64,000 nucleotides of DNA from Ruminococcaceae bacterium UBA3323. GTDB taxonomy: Bacteria; Bacillota; Clostridia; Oscillospirales; Acutalibacteraceae. The number at the start of each line of letters is the position of its first letter. Positions within the stretch are counted from its first letter, which is position 1. A program made the translations under genes and the position numbers. Shown piece by piece: positions 8,372-16,218 of this stretch. Under the pieces are notes generated by a model, which ran no database searches, was not told where the DNA came from, and saw only the letters and a list, made by a program, of their open reading frames with translations. The stretch spans positions 1 to 64,000 of the forward strand of contig DESD01000016.1 of NCBI GenBank assembly GCA_002361935.1. Direction: 5' to 3'.

Positions 8372-8409
8372 GTAAAGGCAAGGGATAACTATATATTCCT
8401 TGCCTTTAC
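8372..8409 (-). terminator. hairpin downstream of the XRE regulator
   Basis: Perfect 12-bp arms GTAAAGGCAAGG/CCTTGCCTTTAC lie 10 bp past the stop of the leftward XRE gene. The T-tract is weak, so termination is likely but not certain. Confidence 0.5.
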
Positions 8410-8418
8410 CATTTAATA

Positions 8419-8838
8419 TCAGTTAAAACGATTAAGTATTTTTGACAAAAATGTTATAATCCAACTCAATACAACTACTGTCAGCACAATTTTCCATTTC
8501 ACAGTTATCTTGGCAATAAATATAATTGTTACCAAACAAAATACACTGATTAATATTGCTAAGATATAAATCATTATTTTAAGAATTTTTTTATACTTAT
8601 CTGTTTCTTTTACTTTAACATCAATATTCTTTATCAGTTCAATATCCTCTTTTAATAATACATCTAACGATATATTGAAATTATCACTAATTTTGATGAG
8701 CGTTTGAATATCAGGATAACTTTTTGAATTTTCCCAATTTGATATAGTCTGCCTCGTAACATTAAAGACTTCTGCAAATTCTTCCTGTGACATATTATTA
8801 TCTTTTCTGATTTTAACGATATTATTTCCCAAAGTCAT
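8419..8838 (-). CDS. XRE-family regulator with two C-terminal membrane helices
   Basis: 139-aa protein with an N-terminal Cro/C1-type helix-turn-helix (KIRKDNNMSQEEFAEVFNVT, then RQTISNWENSKSYPDIQTL), then a linker and two hydrophobic helices (about 85-135) that would anchor it in the membrane. AAGGAGG is correctly spaced for the ATG at 8838 (MTLGNNIVK) rather than the ATG two codons earlier. This HTH-plus-membrane layout is common in Firmicutes near accessory genes. The target is unknown. It stands alone, transcribed toward the second att-like repeat. Confidence 0.85.
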   Translation of the reverse strand: MTLGNNIVKIRKDNNMSQEEFAEVFNVTRQTISNWENSKSYPDIQTLIKISDNFNISLDVLLKEDIELIKNIDVKVKETDKYKKILKIMIYILAILISVFCLVTIIFIAKITVKWKIVLTVVVLSWIITFLSKILNRFN

Positions 8839-9079
8839 AAACATTCCTCCTTGGAAAATATTTTATTACTATGTTTATTATATTTCAATTAAAATATCTT
8901 TGCAATACAGAAAAATCATAGCAAAGTTTCTTTGCATCAACATTTTCACAACTAATCATGGCATATCTCTCAAAAGTCTCTCACCTAAACGCTCCCGGTC
9001 GCTCTCGGTAGGTTTTGAGAATTGCAATTTTTTAGGTCTCTGAAAGTCTCACAAAAAATCTCAACAAAACAAAAAAGAA

Positions 9080-9119
9080 AAAATCGCCCTTAAATCAACA
9101 ACAGATTGAGGGCGATTTT
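9080..9119 (-). terminator. strong intrinsic terminator, orphan
   Basis: AAAATCGCCCT/AGGGCGATTTT arms. Read leftward, the stem is followed by TTTTCTTTTTTG. It lies beyond the terminator of tRNA-Gln, so what it terminates is not obvious. It could protect the chromosome from read-through at the island edge. Confidence 0.65.
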
Positions 9120-9150
9120 GGTCTTTTTAAGGCTATTTTGCATAGAAAAA

Positions 9151-9175
9151 GCGGTGACATCTATAATGTCACCGC
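9151..9175 (-). terminator. terminator of tRNA-Gln
   Basis: GCGGTGACAT/ATGTCACCGC stem followed leftward by TTTTTCT, starting five bases past the tRNA 3' end. Confidence 0.8.
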
Positions 9176-9179
9176 CTGC

Positions 9180-9253
9180 TGGCAGAGGTATAAGGATTCG
9201 AACCTTAAATGACGGAGTCAGAGTCCGGAGTGTTACCGTTACACTATACCTCT
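9180..9253 (-). tRNA. tRNA-Gln (anticodon CUG)
   Basis: Read on the minus strand it folds as a cloverleaf. The acceptor stem AGAGGTA/TACCTCT ends in G plus an encoded CCA, and the T arm contains GGTTCGAATCC. The anticodon arm is CCGGA-CTCTGAC-TCCGT, which places CTG at the anticodon; the first base pair of that stem is a C-U mismatch. It reads CAG codons. Its 3' end faces the accessory region, a typical integration target position. Confidence 0.9.
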
Positions 9254-9417
9254 ATATACAATTTTTAATGCGTTTACTATTATAACCTATAATTTTTATT
9301 TGTCAAGTAAAAATTTAATATAATGTTAAATTTCGCTAAACAATTTCTTAAATATTGTTTTTGAGGTTTTATTATAGTATAATAGACTGAATTCAAAATA
9401 TAGAAATTGGTGTAAAA

Positions 9418-10191
9418 TTGAGAATACTTACTATCGGAGATGTTGTTTCAAAACAGGGCTGCGATTATCTGATGCAGCAGCTTCCAAGGCTAAAAAGGGA
9501 GTTTTCGGCTGACCTTACAATCGTTAACGGAGAGAATTCGGCAATCGGAAACGGCATTCTTCCGCAAAATGCAAATTATATTTTCGACTGCGGAGCAGAT
9601 GTTATTACGCTTGGAAACCACGGCTTAAGGCGGATGGAAATTTATCCTTTTCTTGACGAAAATGAATATATCATACGCCCTGCGAACTATCATCCTTCAG
9701 CTCCCGGGCGGGGAATGGCAATCATAGATAAGGGATATATCCGCATTGCTGTTATTAATTTGCAGGGCGCTGTTTATCTTGAGCCGATTCGGAATCCGTT
9801 TGAAGTTATGGATGAAATGATTGAAAAGGCAAAGGAAGCGGAATGCAGAATAATTATAGTGGATTTTCATGCAGAAGCAACAAGTGAAAAGCGCGGAATG
9901 GGTTATTATGTTGACGGCAGGGTTTCCGCAATTTTCGGAACACACACGCATGTACAAACATCTGACAATCAGATTCTTCCCAACGGAACAGGATATATTA
10001 CCGACCTTGGAATGACAGGACCCCTTCATTCCGTTTTAGGCGTTTCAACGGAAACTGCAATTCAAAAAATGAAAACAGGACTTCCTGTTCGTTTCAAAAA
10101 TGAAGACGGACCCTGTACGATTGAGGGTTGCTTATTTGAAATAGACAACAAAACAGGCAAAGCAATAAGCACGGAAATCTTCAGGAGGTAG
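9418..10191 (+). CDS. ymdB: YmdB-family metallophosphoesterase (2',3'-cAMP phosphodiesterase type)
   Basis: 257-aa cytoplasmic phosphoesterase of the YmdB/TIGR00282 family, which in Bacillus hydrolyses 2',3'-cyclic nucleotides and affects RNA turnover and biofilm/sporulation decisions. Dimetal ligands are visible as GDV (Asp8), NGEN (about 40-43), GNHG (about 68-71), DFHAE (His around 158) and GTHTHVQT. The length matches the family. The start is TTG (MRILTIGDVVS) with only a weak GGTG site. The next gene begins three bases after the stop with AGGAGG overlapping the end. RNase Y, often a neighbour in other genomes, is encoded 14 kb away here. Confidence 0.93.
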   Translation: MRILTIGDVVSKQGCDYLMQQLPRLKREFSADLTIVNGENSAIGNGILPQNANYIFDCGADVITLGNHGLRRMEIYPFLDENEYIIRPANYHPSAPGRGMAIIDKGYIRIAVINLQGAVYLEPIRNPFEVMDEMIEKAKEAECRIIIVDFHAEATSEKRGMGYYVDGRVSAIFGTHTHVQTSDNQILPNGTGYITDLGMTGPLHSVLGVSTETAIQKMKTGLPVRFKNEDGPCTIEGCLFEIDNKTGKAISTEIFRR

Positions 10192-10193
10192 CT

Positions 10194-11687
10194 ATGAAAA
10201 CAAAATCAATACTTATTCTTTTATGCGTTGCCCTTTTCGCTTCCGTTTTTACAGCCTGTTCTTCAGAAAATCCAAGCAAAGAGCCTGAAACGCAGCCCAA
10301 AAATATTAGCACAATTCCAAAGGATAACACATCCTTTAAGCTTTGCTATACACAATCAGACAGCTTAAATCCATATAAATGCGAAACACAAAATAACCAG
10401 ATTTTATCGCAGCTTGTTTTCGAAAGCTTATTTAGTATAGATGACAACTACAAGGCAAGCTGTAATATCGCAGAAAAATACGAATACACAAACTCAAAAA
10501 CTTTAAGAGTTACAATTCCGGGTGATTTGACATTTTCGGACAATACATCGCTAACAGCAGACGATATTACCTATTCCTTCAGAAACGCTGTTAAATCAAA
10601 TTATTGGGGCTCCTCCCTCAGCGGAATATCTTCATGCTATGCAGTTTCATCATCAGTTGTTGATTTTCAGCTTGAATACCCGAACAGCTATGCACAGAAT
10701 CTGCTTATCTTCCCTATCATGAGCGAAAGCAGCGAAACAAGCGATTATCCTGTAGGAAGCGGAAGATATTATTTTGCAGAAGAAAATGAAAAAACTGTTT
10801 TGAAAGCAAATGACAAAAGCGGATTTTCCCCTTATTTCACAACAATCCACCTTGAAAATATCCCTGCATCCGATTCTATAGACAATGCAGTTAACATCGG
10901 CAGTGTAAGCCTTACGTTCAGAGATCTCAGCAGAGATTCCTCGAAAAAGATTGATTCAAACTACAAACTGGTTAATATAAACAATCTTGTTTATATAGGC
11001 ATTAACAATAAAAAAGGTCTCGGTGCCAATTCATATATCAGAAAAGCAATCAACTCTGCTATAGACAGGGATATTCTTGCAAACAGCGCCTATGCCGGTT
11101 TTGCTAAAACCGCTTCATCGGTATTCAATCCTGATTTTGAGCTTTCAACAACTGAAATTTTTGAAGCCTCGTCAGATGCAAACGCTGCTAAACAGGCTAT
11201 GCTTCAGAGCGGTCTGTCAGATTTCTCCATATCTTTGCTTGTTAACGGAACAAATGCAGACAGGGTTGCATGTGCAAAGCTGATAGAGCAGCAGCTTGAA
11301 GCAGTCGGATTCAATGTGCGTCTTTCCGTTTCGGATACCTATGAAAGCTATGAAAAAAGAATTCAAAAAGAGGATTTTGATTTATATCTGGGTGAAATAA
11401 AAATTACACCTGATATGTCGCTCCGGCATTTCTTTTCAACAAAGGGCAGTGCACACTTTGGAATTGACCCCAAAAAAAGCATATCGGCAGATGAATATAA
11501 TAAGTATACAGACGGCGAAGCAGAGCTTGGAAGCTTTTTGATTTCTTTTTCAGAGGAAATGCCGTTTATTCCGGTTCTTTACAGACAGGGAATGATTTGC
11601 TTTTCCAAAGAAATGAACGGAGATATGCAGGGCACAGGCACGGATTGCTTTAAAAACATTGAAAATTGGTATTTTAAATCAGAGTAA
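10194..11687 (+). CDS. orphan ABC-transporter substrate-binding lipoprotein (SBP family 5)
   Basis: 497-aa extracytoplasmic solute-binding protein of the oligopeptide/nickel-binding family (SBP_bac_5). The lipoprotein signal is clear: KTKSILILLCVALFASV, then FTAC with the lipidated Cys22, followed by a Ser/Glu/Pro-rich linker. Family features include LNPY near residue 57, LTADDITYSFRNAV and the C-terminal PFIPVLYRQGMICFSK. No permease or ATPase gene is nearby, so it either serves a transporter encoded elsewhere or acts as a sensor. It is co-transcribed with ymdB (AGGAGG at the ymdB stop). Confidence 0.88.
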   Translation: MKTKSILILLCVALFASVFTACSSENPSKEPETQPKNISTIPKDNTSFKLCYTQSDSLNPYKCETQNNQILSQLVFESLFSIDDNYKASCNIAEKYEYTNSKTLRVTIPGDLTFSDNTSLTADDITYSFRNAVKSNYWGSSLSGISSCYAVSSSVVDFQLEYPNSYAQNLLIFPIMSESSETSDYPVGSGRYYFAEENEKTVLKANDKSGFSPYFTTIHLENIPASDSIDNAVNIGSVSLTFRDLSRDSSKKIDSNYKLVNINNLVYIGINNKKGLGANSYIRKAINSAIDRDILANSAYAGFAKTASSVFNPDFELSTTEIFEASSDANAAKQAMLQSGLSDFSISLLVNGTNADRVACAKLIEQQLEAVGFNVRLSVSDTYESYEKRIQKEDFDLYLGEIKITPDMSLRHFFSTKGSAHFGIDPKKSISADEYNKYTDGEAELGSFLISFSEEMPFIPVLYRQGMICFSKEMNGDMQGTGTDCFKNIENWYFKSE

Positions 11688-11697
11688 ATTATATAGC

Positions 11698-11726
11698 TTG
11701 CTATATCAGGCAAAATATAATATAAT
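11698..11726 (+). promoter_or_regulatory. sigma-A-type promoter for asp23-fakA-recG
   Basis: TTGCTA at 11698-11703, a 17-bp spacer, then TATAAT at 11721-11726, 49 bp before the asp23 start. Confidence 0.7.
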
Positions 11727-11774
11727 AGCTATACTAATATAATTTAAAACAAATCTATGAACGGAGGTTCGTTT

Positions 11775-12131
11775 ATGGTTAAATTTGAAAATCCTAACGG
11801 ATACATTGAAATCACAGGCAACTACTTTGGAAATCTTGTAGGCAAGGCTGCACAGTCTTGCTTCGGAGTTACGGGAATGGTTGATTCCGGCCCGCTGCAA
11901 AGTGTTAAATCAATTATTAAAAACCGTGTTGGAAGTGATAATTCCTGCCAGGGAGTTATTGTTAAAAGTGTTAACGGTGCTCTTGTTGTTGATCTTCATA
12001 TTTCGGTTTCATACGGAGTAAACATTGCAGCAATAGCCGACAGCATTAAAAATAAGGTGAGATACACTGTTGAATCTGCAACGGATCTCAGAGTATCCGC
12101 CGTAAATGTTTTTGTAGACGCAATAAATTAA
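11775..12131 (+). CDS. Asp23/Gls24 family protein (YloU-like)
   Basis: 118-aa protein of the Asp23/Gls24 (DUF322) family, a conserved Firmicutes envelope-stress protein of unclear biochemical function. Family features include the GYIEITGNYFGNLVGKAAQSCFGVTGM opening and the repeated VNGALVVDLHISVSYGVNI segment. GGAGG at 11762-11766 selects the ATG at 11775 rather than an upstream ATG at 11757. It is directly followed by fakA, the standard Firmicutes order. Confidence 0.9.
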   Translation: MVKFENPNGYIEITGNYFGNLVGKAAQSCFGVTGMVDSGPLQSVKSIIKNRVGSDNSCQGVIVKSVNGALVVDLHISVSYGVNIAAIADSIKNKVRYTVESATDLRVSAVNVFVDAIN

Positions 12132-12146
12132 AGGAGATTATTCTTG

Positions 12147-13805
12147 ATGATTACTGGTAAAATGTTTCGTGACGGAATAATATCCGCATCAAACAATATT
12201 GCAAACAGCCGGCAGGCTGTTGATGCTTTAAACATATTCCCTGTTCCGGATGGGGATACCGGCACAAATATGAGCATGACAATCGGCGCAGCTGCTAAAG
12301 AAATGGCAGTGCTTGCCGATGACTGTACAATAGGCGAAGCTTCGTCACGCTGTGCTTCCGCCCTTTTAAGAGGGGCTAGAGGAAACAGCGGCGTTATTCT
12401 TTCCCTTATTTTCAGAGGCTTTGCAAAAGCATTCAAAGGGCTTGACCAGGCAGACGGAAAGGCAATAGCAAAGGCATTTTCAGAGGGTGTTGAGGCAGCA
12501 TACAAAGCAGTTATGAAGCCAACCGAGGGCACAATTTTAACCGTTATCCGTATGGCTTCGGAGGCTGCGGGGGAAGCTGTTAAAGCAGACAATAATCCTA
12601 TGCATATTGCAGAAGCCGCCCTTGCTGCTGCAAAGGAAGCACTTGCAAAAACGCCCGAGCAGCTGCCTGTTTTAAAAAAGGCAGGCGTTGTTGACGCAGG
12701 CGGTCAGGGGCTTGTTCTTATTCTTGAGGGCTTTGAAAGCGTATTTGATAATTCTGCAATCGTTCAGGCTCTTGAGGGCAGTGCCGTTACACCTGTTTCG
12801 GCACCAAGCAAAAGCACTGTTGCCGCTGCATCCGATGATATTGAATTCGGCTATTGCTCCGAATTCCTTATTGAAAAAGCAAATGATGCAAAAGAGAAGG
12901 ATCCGTTAAAGCTCCGTGCTTTTCTTGAATCCATCGGAGACTGTGTTGTTGTAGTGGACGATAATGACATTATCAAGGTTCATGTTCATTCCAATCAGCC
13001 GGGCAATGTTATTCAGGCTGCACTTAAATACGGTCAGCTTATCAATATTAAAATAGATAATATGCGTTATCAGCACAGAAATGCTGACGAAGGCGTTAAG
13101 GAAGGCGAAGAGCCTGTGCTTCCGCCTGCTGATCCTACCAATGATTACGGCTTTGTTGCCGTATGTGCAGGAGACGGACTTGCAGAGCTGTTCAGGGATA
13201 TCGGTGCAGATATCGTTGTCAGCGGCGGACAGACTATGAATCCGTCAACGGATGATATTCTTAATGCCATTAATGCTACCCCTGCAAAAACCGTTTTTGT
13301 TCTTCCAAACAATAAAAACATTATTATGGCTGCTGAGCAGGCCATTCCTCTTGCAGAAGGCAGAGAGGTAAGAGTTCTTCAGACAAAAACAATACCGCAG
13401 GGTATTTCAGCAATGCTGATGTTTGATGAATTCGATGATGCAGACACAAATCAGATGAATATGATGGAAGCTGCCGAAAATGTTTCTACTGCACAGGTTA
13501 CTTTTGCTGCCCGAGACAGCGAAATTGACGGAAATCCGATTGAGCAGGGCGAAATTATGGGACTTTGCAACGGTAAGATCAAATTTACCGGAAAGGATAT
13601 CTCAGACATTGCATTCAAATCAGCAGATAAAATATTCAAAAAGAATCAAAGCAGCCTTATCACAATTATTTACGGCGAGGAAGCAACAGAAGAAATGGCT
13701 GCCGAGGTTGAAGCAAAGCTTCGTGATAAATACGGAGATGAGGTTGAAATCAACATCGTTAACGGCGGTCAGCCGATTTACTATTTCATAATTTCAGTGG
13801 AGTAA
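12147..13805 (+). CDS. fakA: DAK2/DegV-type fatty acid kinase subunit FakA (YloV-like)
   Basis: Phosphorylates fatty acids bound to a FakB (DegV) partner, feeding exogenous or recycled fatty acids into phospholipid synthesis. The N-terminal DhaL nucleotide-binding domain (about 1-200) shows NIFPVPDGDTGTNMSMT, whose Asp residues bind Mg-ATP, and RGARGNSGVILS. A middle domain and a C-terminal DegV-like fold (about 320-550) follow. At 552 aa it matches the family. ATG at 12147 is preferred; a TTG one codon earlier is possible with the same AAGGAG site. No fakB lies in the window. Confidence 0.93.
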   Translation: MITGKMFRDGIISASNNIANSRQAVDALNIFPVPDGDTGTNMSMTIGAAAKEMAVLADDCTIGEASSRCASALLRGARGNSGVILSLIFRGFAKAFKGLDQADGKAIAKAFSEGVEAAYKAVMKPTEGTILTVIRMASEAAGEAVKADNNPMHIAEAALAAAKEALAKTPEQLPVLKKAGVVDAGGQGLVLILEGFESVFDNSAIVQALEGSAVTPVSAPSKSTVAAASDDIEFGYCSEFLIEKANDAKEKDPLKLRAFLESIGDCVVVVDDNDIIKVHVHSNQPGNVIQAALKYGQLINIKIDNMRYQHRNADEGVKEGEEPVLPPADPTNDYGFVAVCAGDGLAELFRDIGADIVVSGGQTMNPSTDDILNAINATPAKTVFVLPNNKNIIMAAEQAIPLAEGREVRVLQTKTIPQGISAMLMFDEFDDADTNQMNMMEAAENVSTAQVTFAARDSEIDGNPIEQGEIMGLCNGKIKFTGKDISDIAFKSADKIFKKNQSSLITIIYGEEATEEMAAEVEAKLRDKYGDEVEINIVNGGQPIYYFIISVE

Positions 13806-13807
13806 AA

Positions 13808-15835
13808 ATGATTAACCTTAACAGCGATATAAAATATATCAAAGGTGTTGGAGAAAAAAAAGCCGAGCTTTTCAATAAGCTCGGCATTTCTTGCGTTAAA
13901 GAACTTGTTCATTTTTACCCAAGAAAGTATCAGGACTGGTCGGATGAAATGACGGTTAAGGACTGTGAAAACGGAGAAACCGCCTGCATAAGAGCAACCC
14001 TTATGACCTCTGTTAAAGAGCATATGATACGAAAAGGAATGACACTTTTTAAATGCAATTTTACGGACGGAGAAACAATAATACACGTAACCATTTTTAA
14101 CAATAAATATCTTGCAAAATCACTTCGTCAATACGACGATTACATACTTTACGGAAAGCTGGAAAAAACATTAACCTCTGCGAATATGAGCTCGCCGAGC
14201 ATTGAAAAGGCCGAGCAGAATATCGGCATTCATCCCATCTACCCTGCAACGGAAAAGCTAAGCGCAAAGGCAATTGCAAAGGTTATGAAAACAGCGCTTG
14301 ATGAACTGCCTGCCTTTGAAGAAACACTGAGTACGGAGTTCAGACTGAAATACAAGCTTGTTTCACTTGATTTTGCCATAAGGCAGATACATTTTCCGGA
14401 CAATACGGAAAATCTTGAAAAGGCAAGATATCGTCTTATCTTTGAAGAATTGCTAATCCTTCAGTTGGGGTTATTAAAGCTTAAAGGCAGCAAAAAAGCA
14501 GAAACCCTGCTAAGCATCAAACAAGACTATACAAACGAATTTTTTAAACTTTTACCGTTTGAACCAACCAATGCACAGAAAAAGGCGATTGCCGACTGCA
14601 TTCATGATATGAACGGAAACTATGCCATGAACCGATTGATTCAGGGTGATGTAGGAAGCGGCAAAACCGCTGTTGCCGCAGGTGTTTTATACACTGCAGT
14701 CAAAAACGGTTTTCAGGGTGCCCTGATGGCACCAACAGAAATTCTTGCCGTTCAGCATATGGAAACAATGAGCAGAATGCTTGAAAAAACAGGCATTACC
14801 GTTGATTTGCTTACAGGGAGCACCCCGGCAAAGGAAAAACGGGAAATTAAAAGCAGGCTTATGAACGGCGAAACCAACCTTGTTATAGGAACACATGCGC
14901 TTATTCAGAACGATGTTGAATTTAAAAATCTTGGTATTGTGATAACAGATGAACAGCATCGCTTTGGTGTTAACCAGCGGGCAAATCTTGCCATGAAGGG
15001 CAACGAGGTACACACGCTTGTTATGAGCGCCACACCTATTCCAAGAACGCTTGCGCTTATGATTTACGGCGACCTTGACATTTCCGTTCTTGATGAACTG
15101 CCGGCAGGCAGACAGACGATACGAACTGACGTTGTAGATTCAAGATATCACAAAAGAATATACGAATTCATCAAAAAGGCAATTGCACGGGGAGAGCAGG
15201 CATATATTGTCTGTCCCTTGGTTGAAGAGGGCGAAAGCGATTTAAAACCGGCAGCACAGTATGCCGAAAAGCTTTCCGAAACTGCCTTTAAGGGCTACAA
15301 TCTGGGGTTGCTTCACGGAAAAATGAAGGCCAAAGACAAAGAAAAGGTTATGAATGCTTTTTCCGAAGGGAATATTAAAATCCTTGTTTCAACAACGGTT
15401 ATTGAGGTTGGAGTTGACGTTCCGAACGCAACGATTATGGTTATTGAAAACGCAGAACGCTTTGGTCTGTCGCAGCTTCATCAGTTAAGAGGCCGCGTCG
15501 GGCGGGGACCGTCGCAGTCATACTGCATTCTGGTTTCGGACAGCAAAAGTGAAACGGCACAAAATCGGCTTTCCATTATGAAAAATTATGCAGACGGATT
15601 TAAAATTGCAGATGAGGATTTGAAACAGAGAGGTCCGGGAGATTTCTTCGGCAACCGCCAGCACGGATTACCCGAACTGAAAATTGCCGATATGCTTACC
15701 GATACGGAAATGCTTGCTTTATGCAGACAGGCAGCAGATGAGATATTGGATAAGGATTATAATCTGGATCTGCCTGAAAACAAAGCCCTTGCAAACGCAA
15801 TTTCCGATATGTTCAGAAATTCGGTTGCAAACTAA
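13808..15835 (+). CDS. recG: ATP-dependent DNA helicase RecG
   Basis: Monomeric superfamily 2 helicase that remodels stalled replication forks and branch-migrates Holliday junctions. An N-terminal wedge/OB-fold (about 1-190) recognises the fork. The helicase core carries Walker A GDVGSGKT (about 280), the DEQH box with HRFGVNQR, motif III SATPIPRT, and the QLRGRVGRG motif VI. 675 aa is full length. It starts two bases after the fakA stop and is translationally linked to it, as in many Firmicutes. Confidence 0.97.
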   Translation: MINLNSDIKYIKGVGEKKAELFNKLGISCVKELVHFYPRKYQDWSDEMTVKDCENGETACIRATLMTSVKEHMIRKGMTLFKCNFTDGETIIHVTIFNNKYLAKSLRQYDDYILYGKLEKTLTSANMSSPSIEKAEQNIGIHPIYPATEKLSAKAIAKVMKTALDELPAFEETLSTEFRLKYKLVSLDFAIRQIHFPDNTENLEKARYRLIFEELLILQLGLLKLKGSKKAETLLSIKQDYTNEFFKLLPFEPTNAQKKAIADCIHDMNGNYAMNRLIQGDVGSGKTAVAAGVLYTAVKNGFQGALMAPTEILAVQHMETMSRMLEKTGITVDLLTGSTPAKEKREIKSRLMNGETNLVIGTHALIQNDVEFKNLGIVITDEQHRFGVNQRANLAMKGNEVHTLVMSATPIPRTLALMIYGDLDISVLDELPAGRQTIRTDVVDSRYHKRIYEFIKKAIARGEQAYIVCPLVEEGESDLKPAAQYAEKLSETAFKGYNLGLLHGKMKAKDKEKVMNAFSEGNIKILVSTTVIEVGVDVPNATIMVIENAERFGLSQLHQLRGRVGRGPSQSYCILVSDSKSETAQNRLSIMKNYADGFKIADEDLKQRGPGDFFGNRQHGLPELKIADMLTDTEMLALCRQAADEILDKDYNLDLPENKALANAISDMFRNSVAN

Positions 15836-15862
15836 TATAAACTACTGAAAAACGGATACCAA

Positions 15863-16171
15863 ATGTTTTTATATTCCTATCATTCTGATTTTGCAGGATT
15901 CTTTTCCGTTCATACAGACAATGATAATACATTAGAGCTTAATACTCTTGCTGTACTTCCCGAATATCGCCATAACGGGATAGGAAAGGAAATCATTGAT
16001 TTCAGCAAAGCATATGCATACGAGCATAATTGCATTAAAATCAAAATCAGTATTGTTGAAGAAAATTTAAGGCTCAGGAAATGGTATGAAGCACTTGGCT
16101 TTGTTCATACAGGAACAAAAATAATTCCCGATTTACCGTTTACAGTTGGATATATGGAATTCACAGTATAA
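15863..16171 (+). CDS. short GNAT-family N-acetyltransferase, possibly N-terminally truncated
   Basis: 102-aa protein with the core of the Gcn5-related acetyltransferase fold. LNTLAVLPEYRHNGIGKEII carries the acetyl-CoA-binding R-x-x-G-x-G motif, and ENLRLRKWYEALGFVHTG is the usual motif B. Typical members are about 150 aa; the first strand and helices are missing, and an in-frame stop lies about six codons upstream of the ATG, so no longer start exists. No good ribosome binding site is visible. It may be a compact paralogue or a decayed gene. The substrate is unknown. Confidence 0.65.
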   Translation: MFLYSYHSDFAGFFSVHTDNDNTLELNTLAVLPEYRHNGIGKEIIDFSKAYAYEHNCIKIKISIVEENLRLRKWYEALGFVHTGTKIIPDLPFTVGYMEFTV

Positions 16172-16173
16172 TA

Positions 16174-16203
16174 AAAAACTCCCTTTAAAGGGAGTTTTTA
16201 TTA
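16174..16203. terminator. bidirectional terminator
   Basis: AAAAACTCCC-TTTAAA-GGGAGTTTTT, symmetrical with A/T tracts on both sides. It serves the rightward recG/GNAT unit and the leftward PASTA-protein gene. Confidence 0.85.
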
Positions 16204-16218
16204 TATTTATTCATTCTA

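Larger units (their letters stand above)
8839..9179. other. non-coding gap between XRE gene and tRNA-Gln
   Basis: About 340 bases without a gene. 8957-9060 contains repeated TCTC-type words (AAAAGTCTCTCACC, GGTCTCTGAAAGTCTCAC, AAAAATCTC) that could be recombinase-binding arms or an element edge. Two hairpin terminators follow at 9080-9119 and 9151-9175. No coding potential is visible. Confidence 0.45.

Noticed and set aside
12128..12592. 154-aa minus-strand frame opposite fakA
   Set aside because: Antisense shadow of the conserved DhaL domain.
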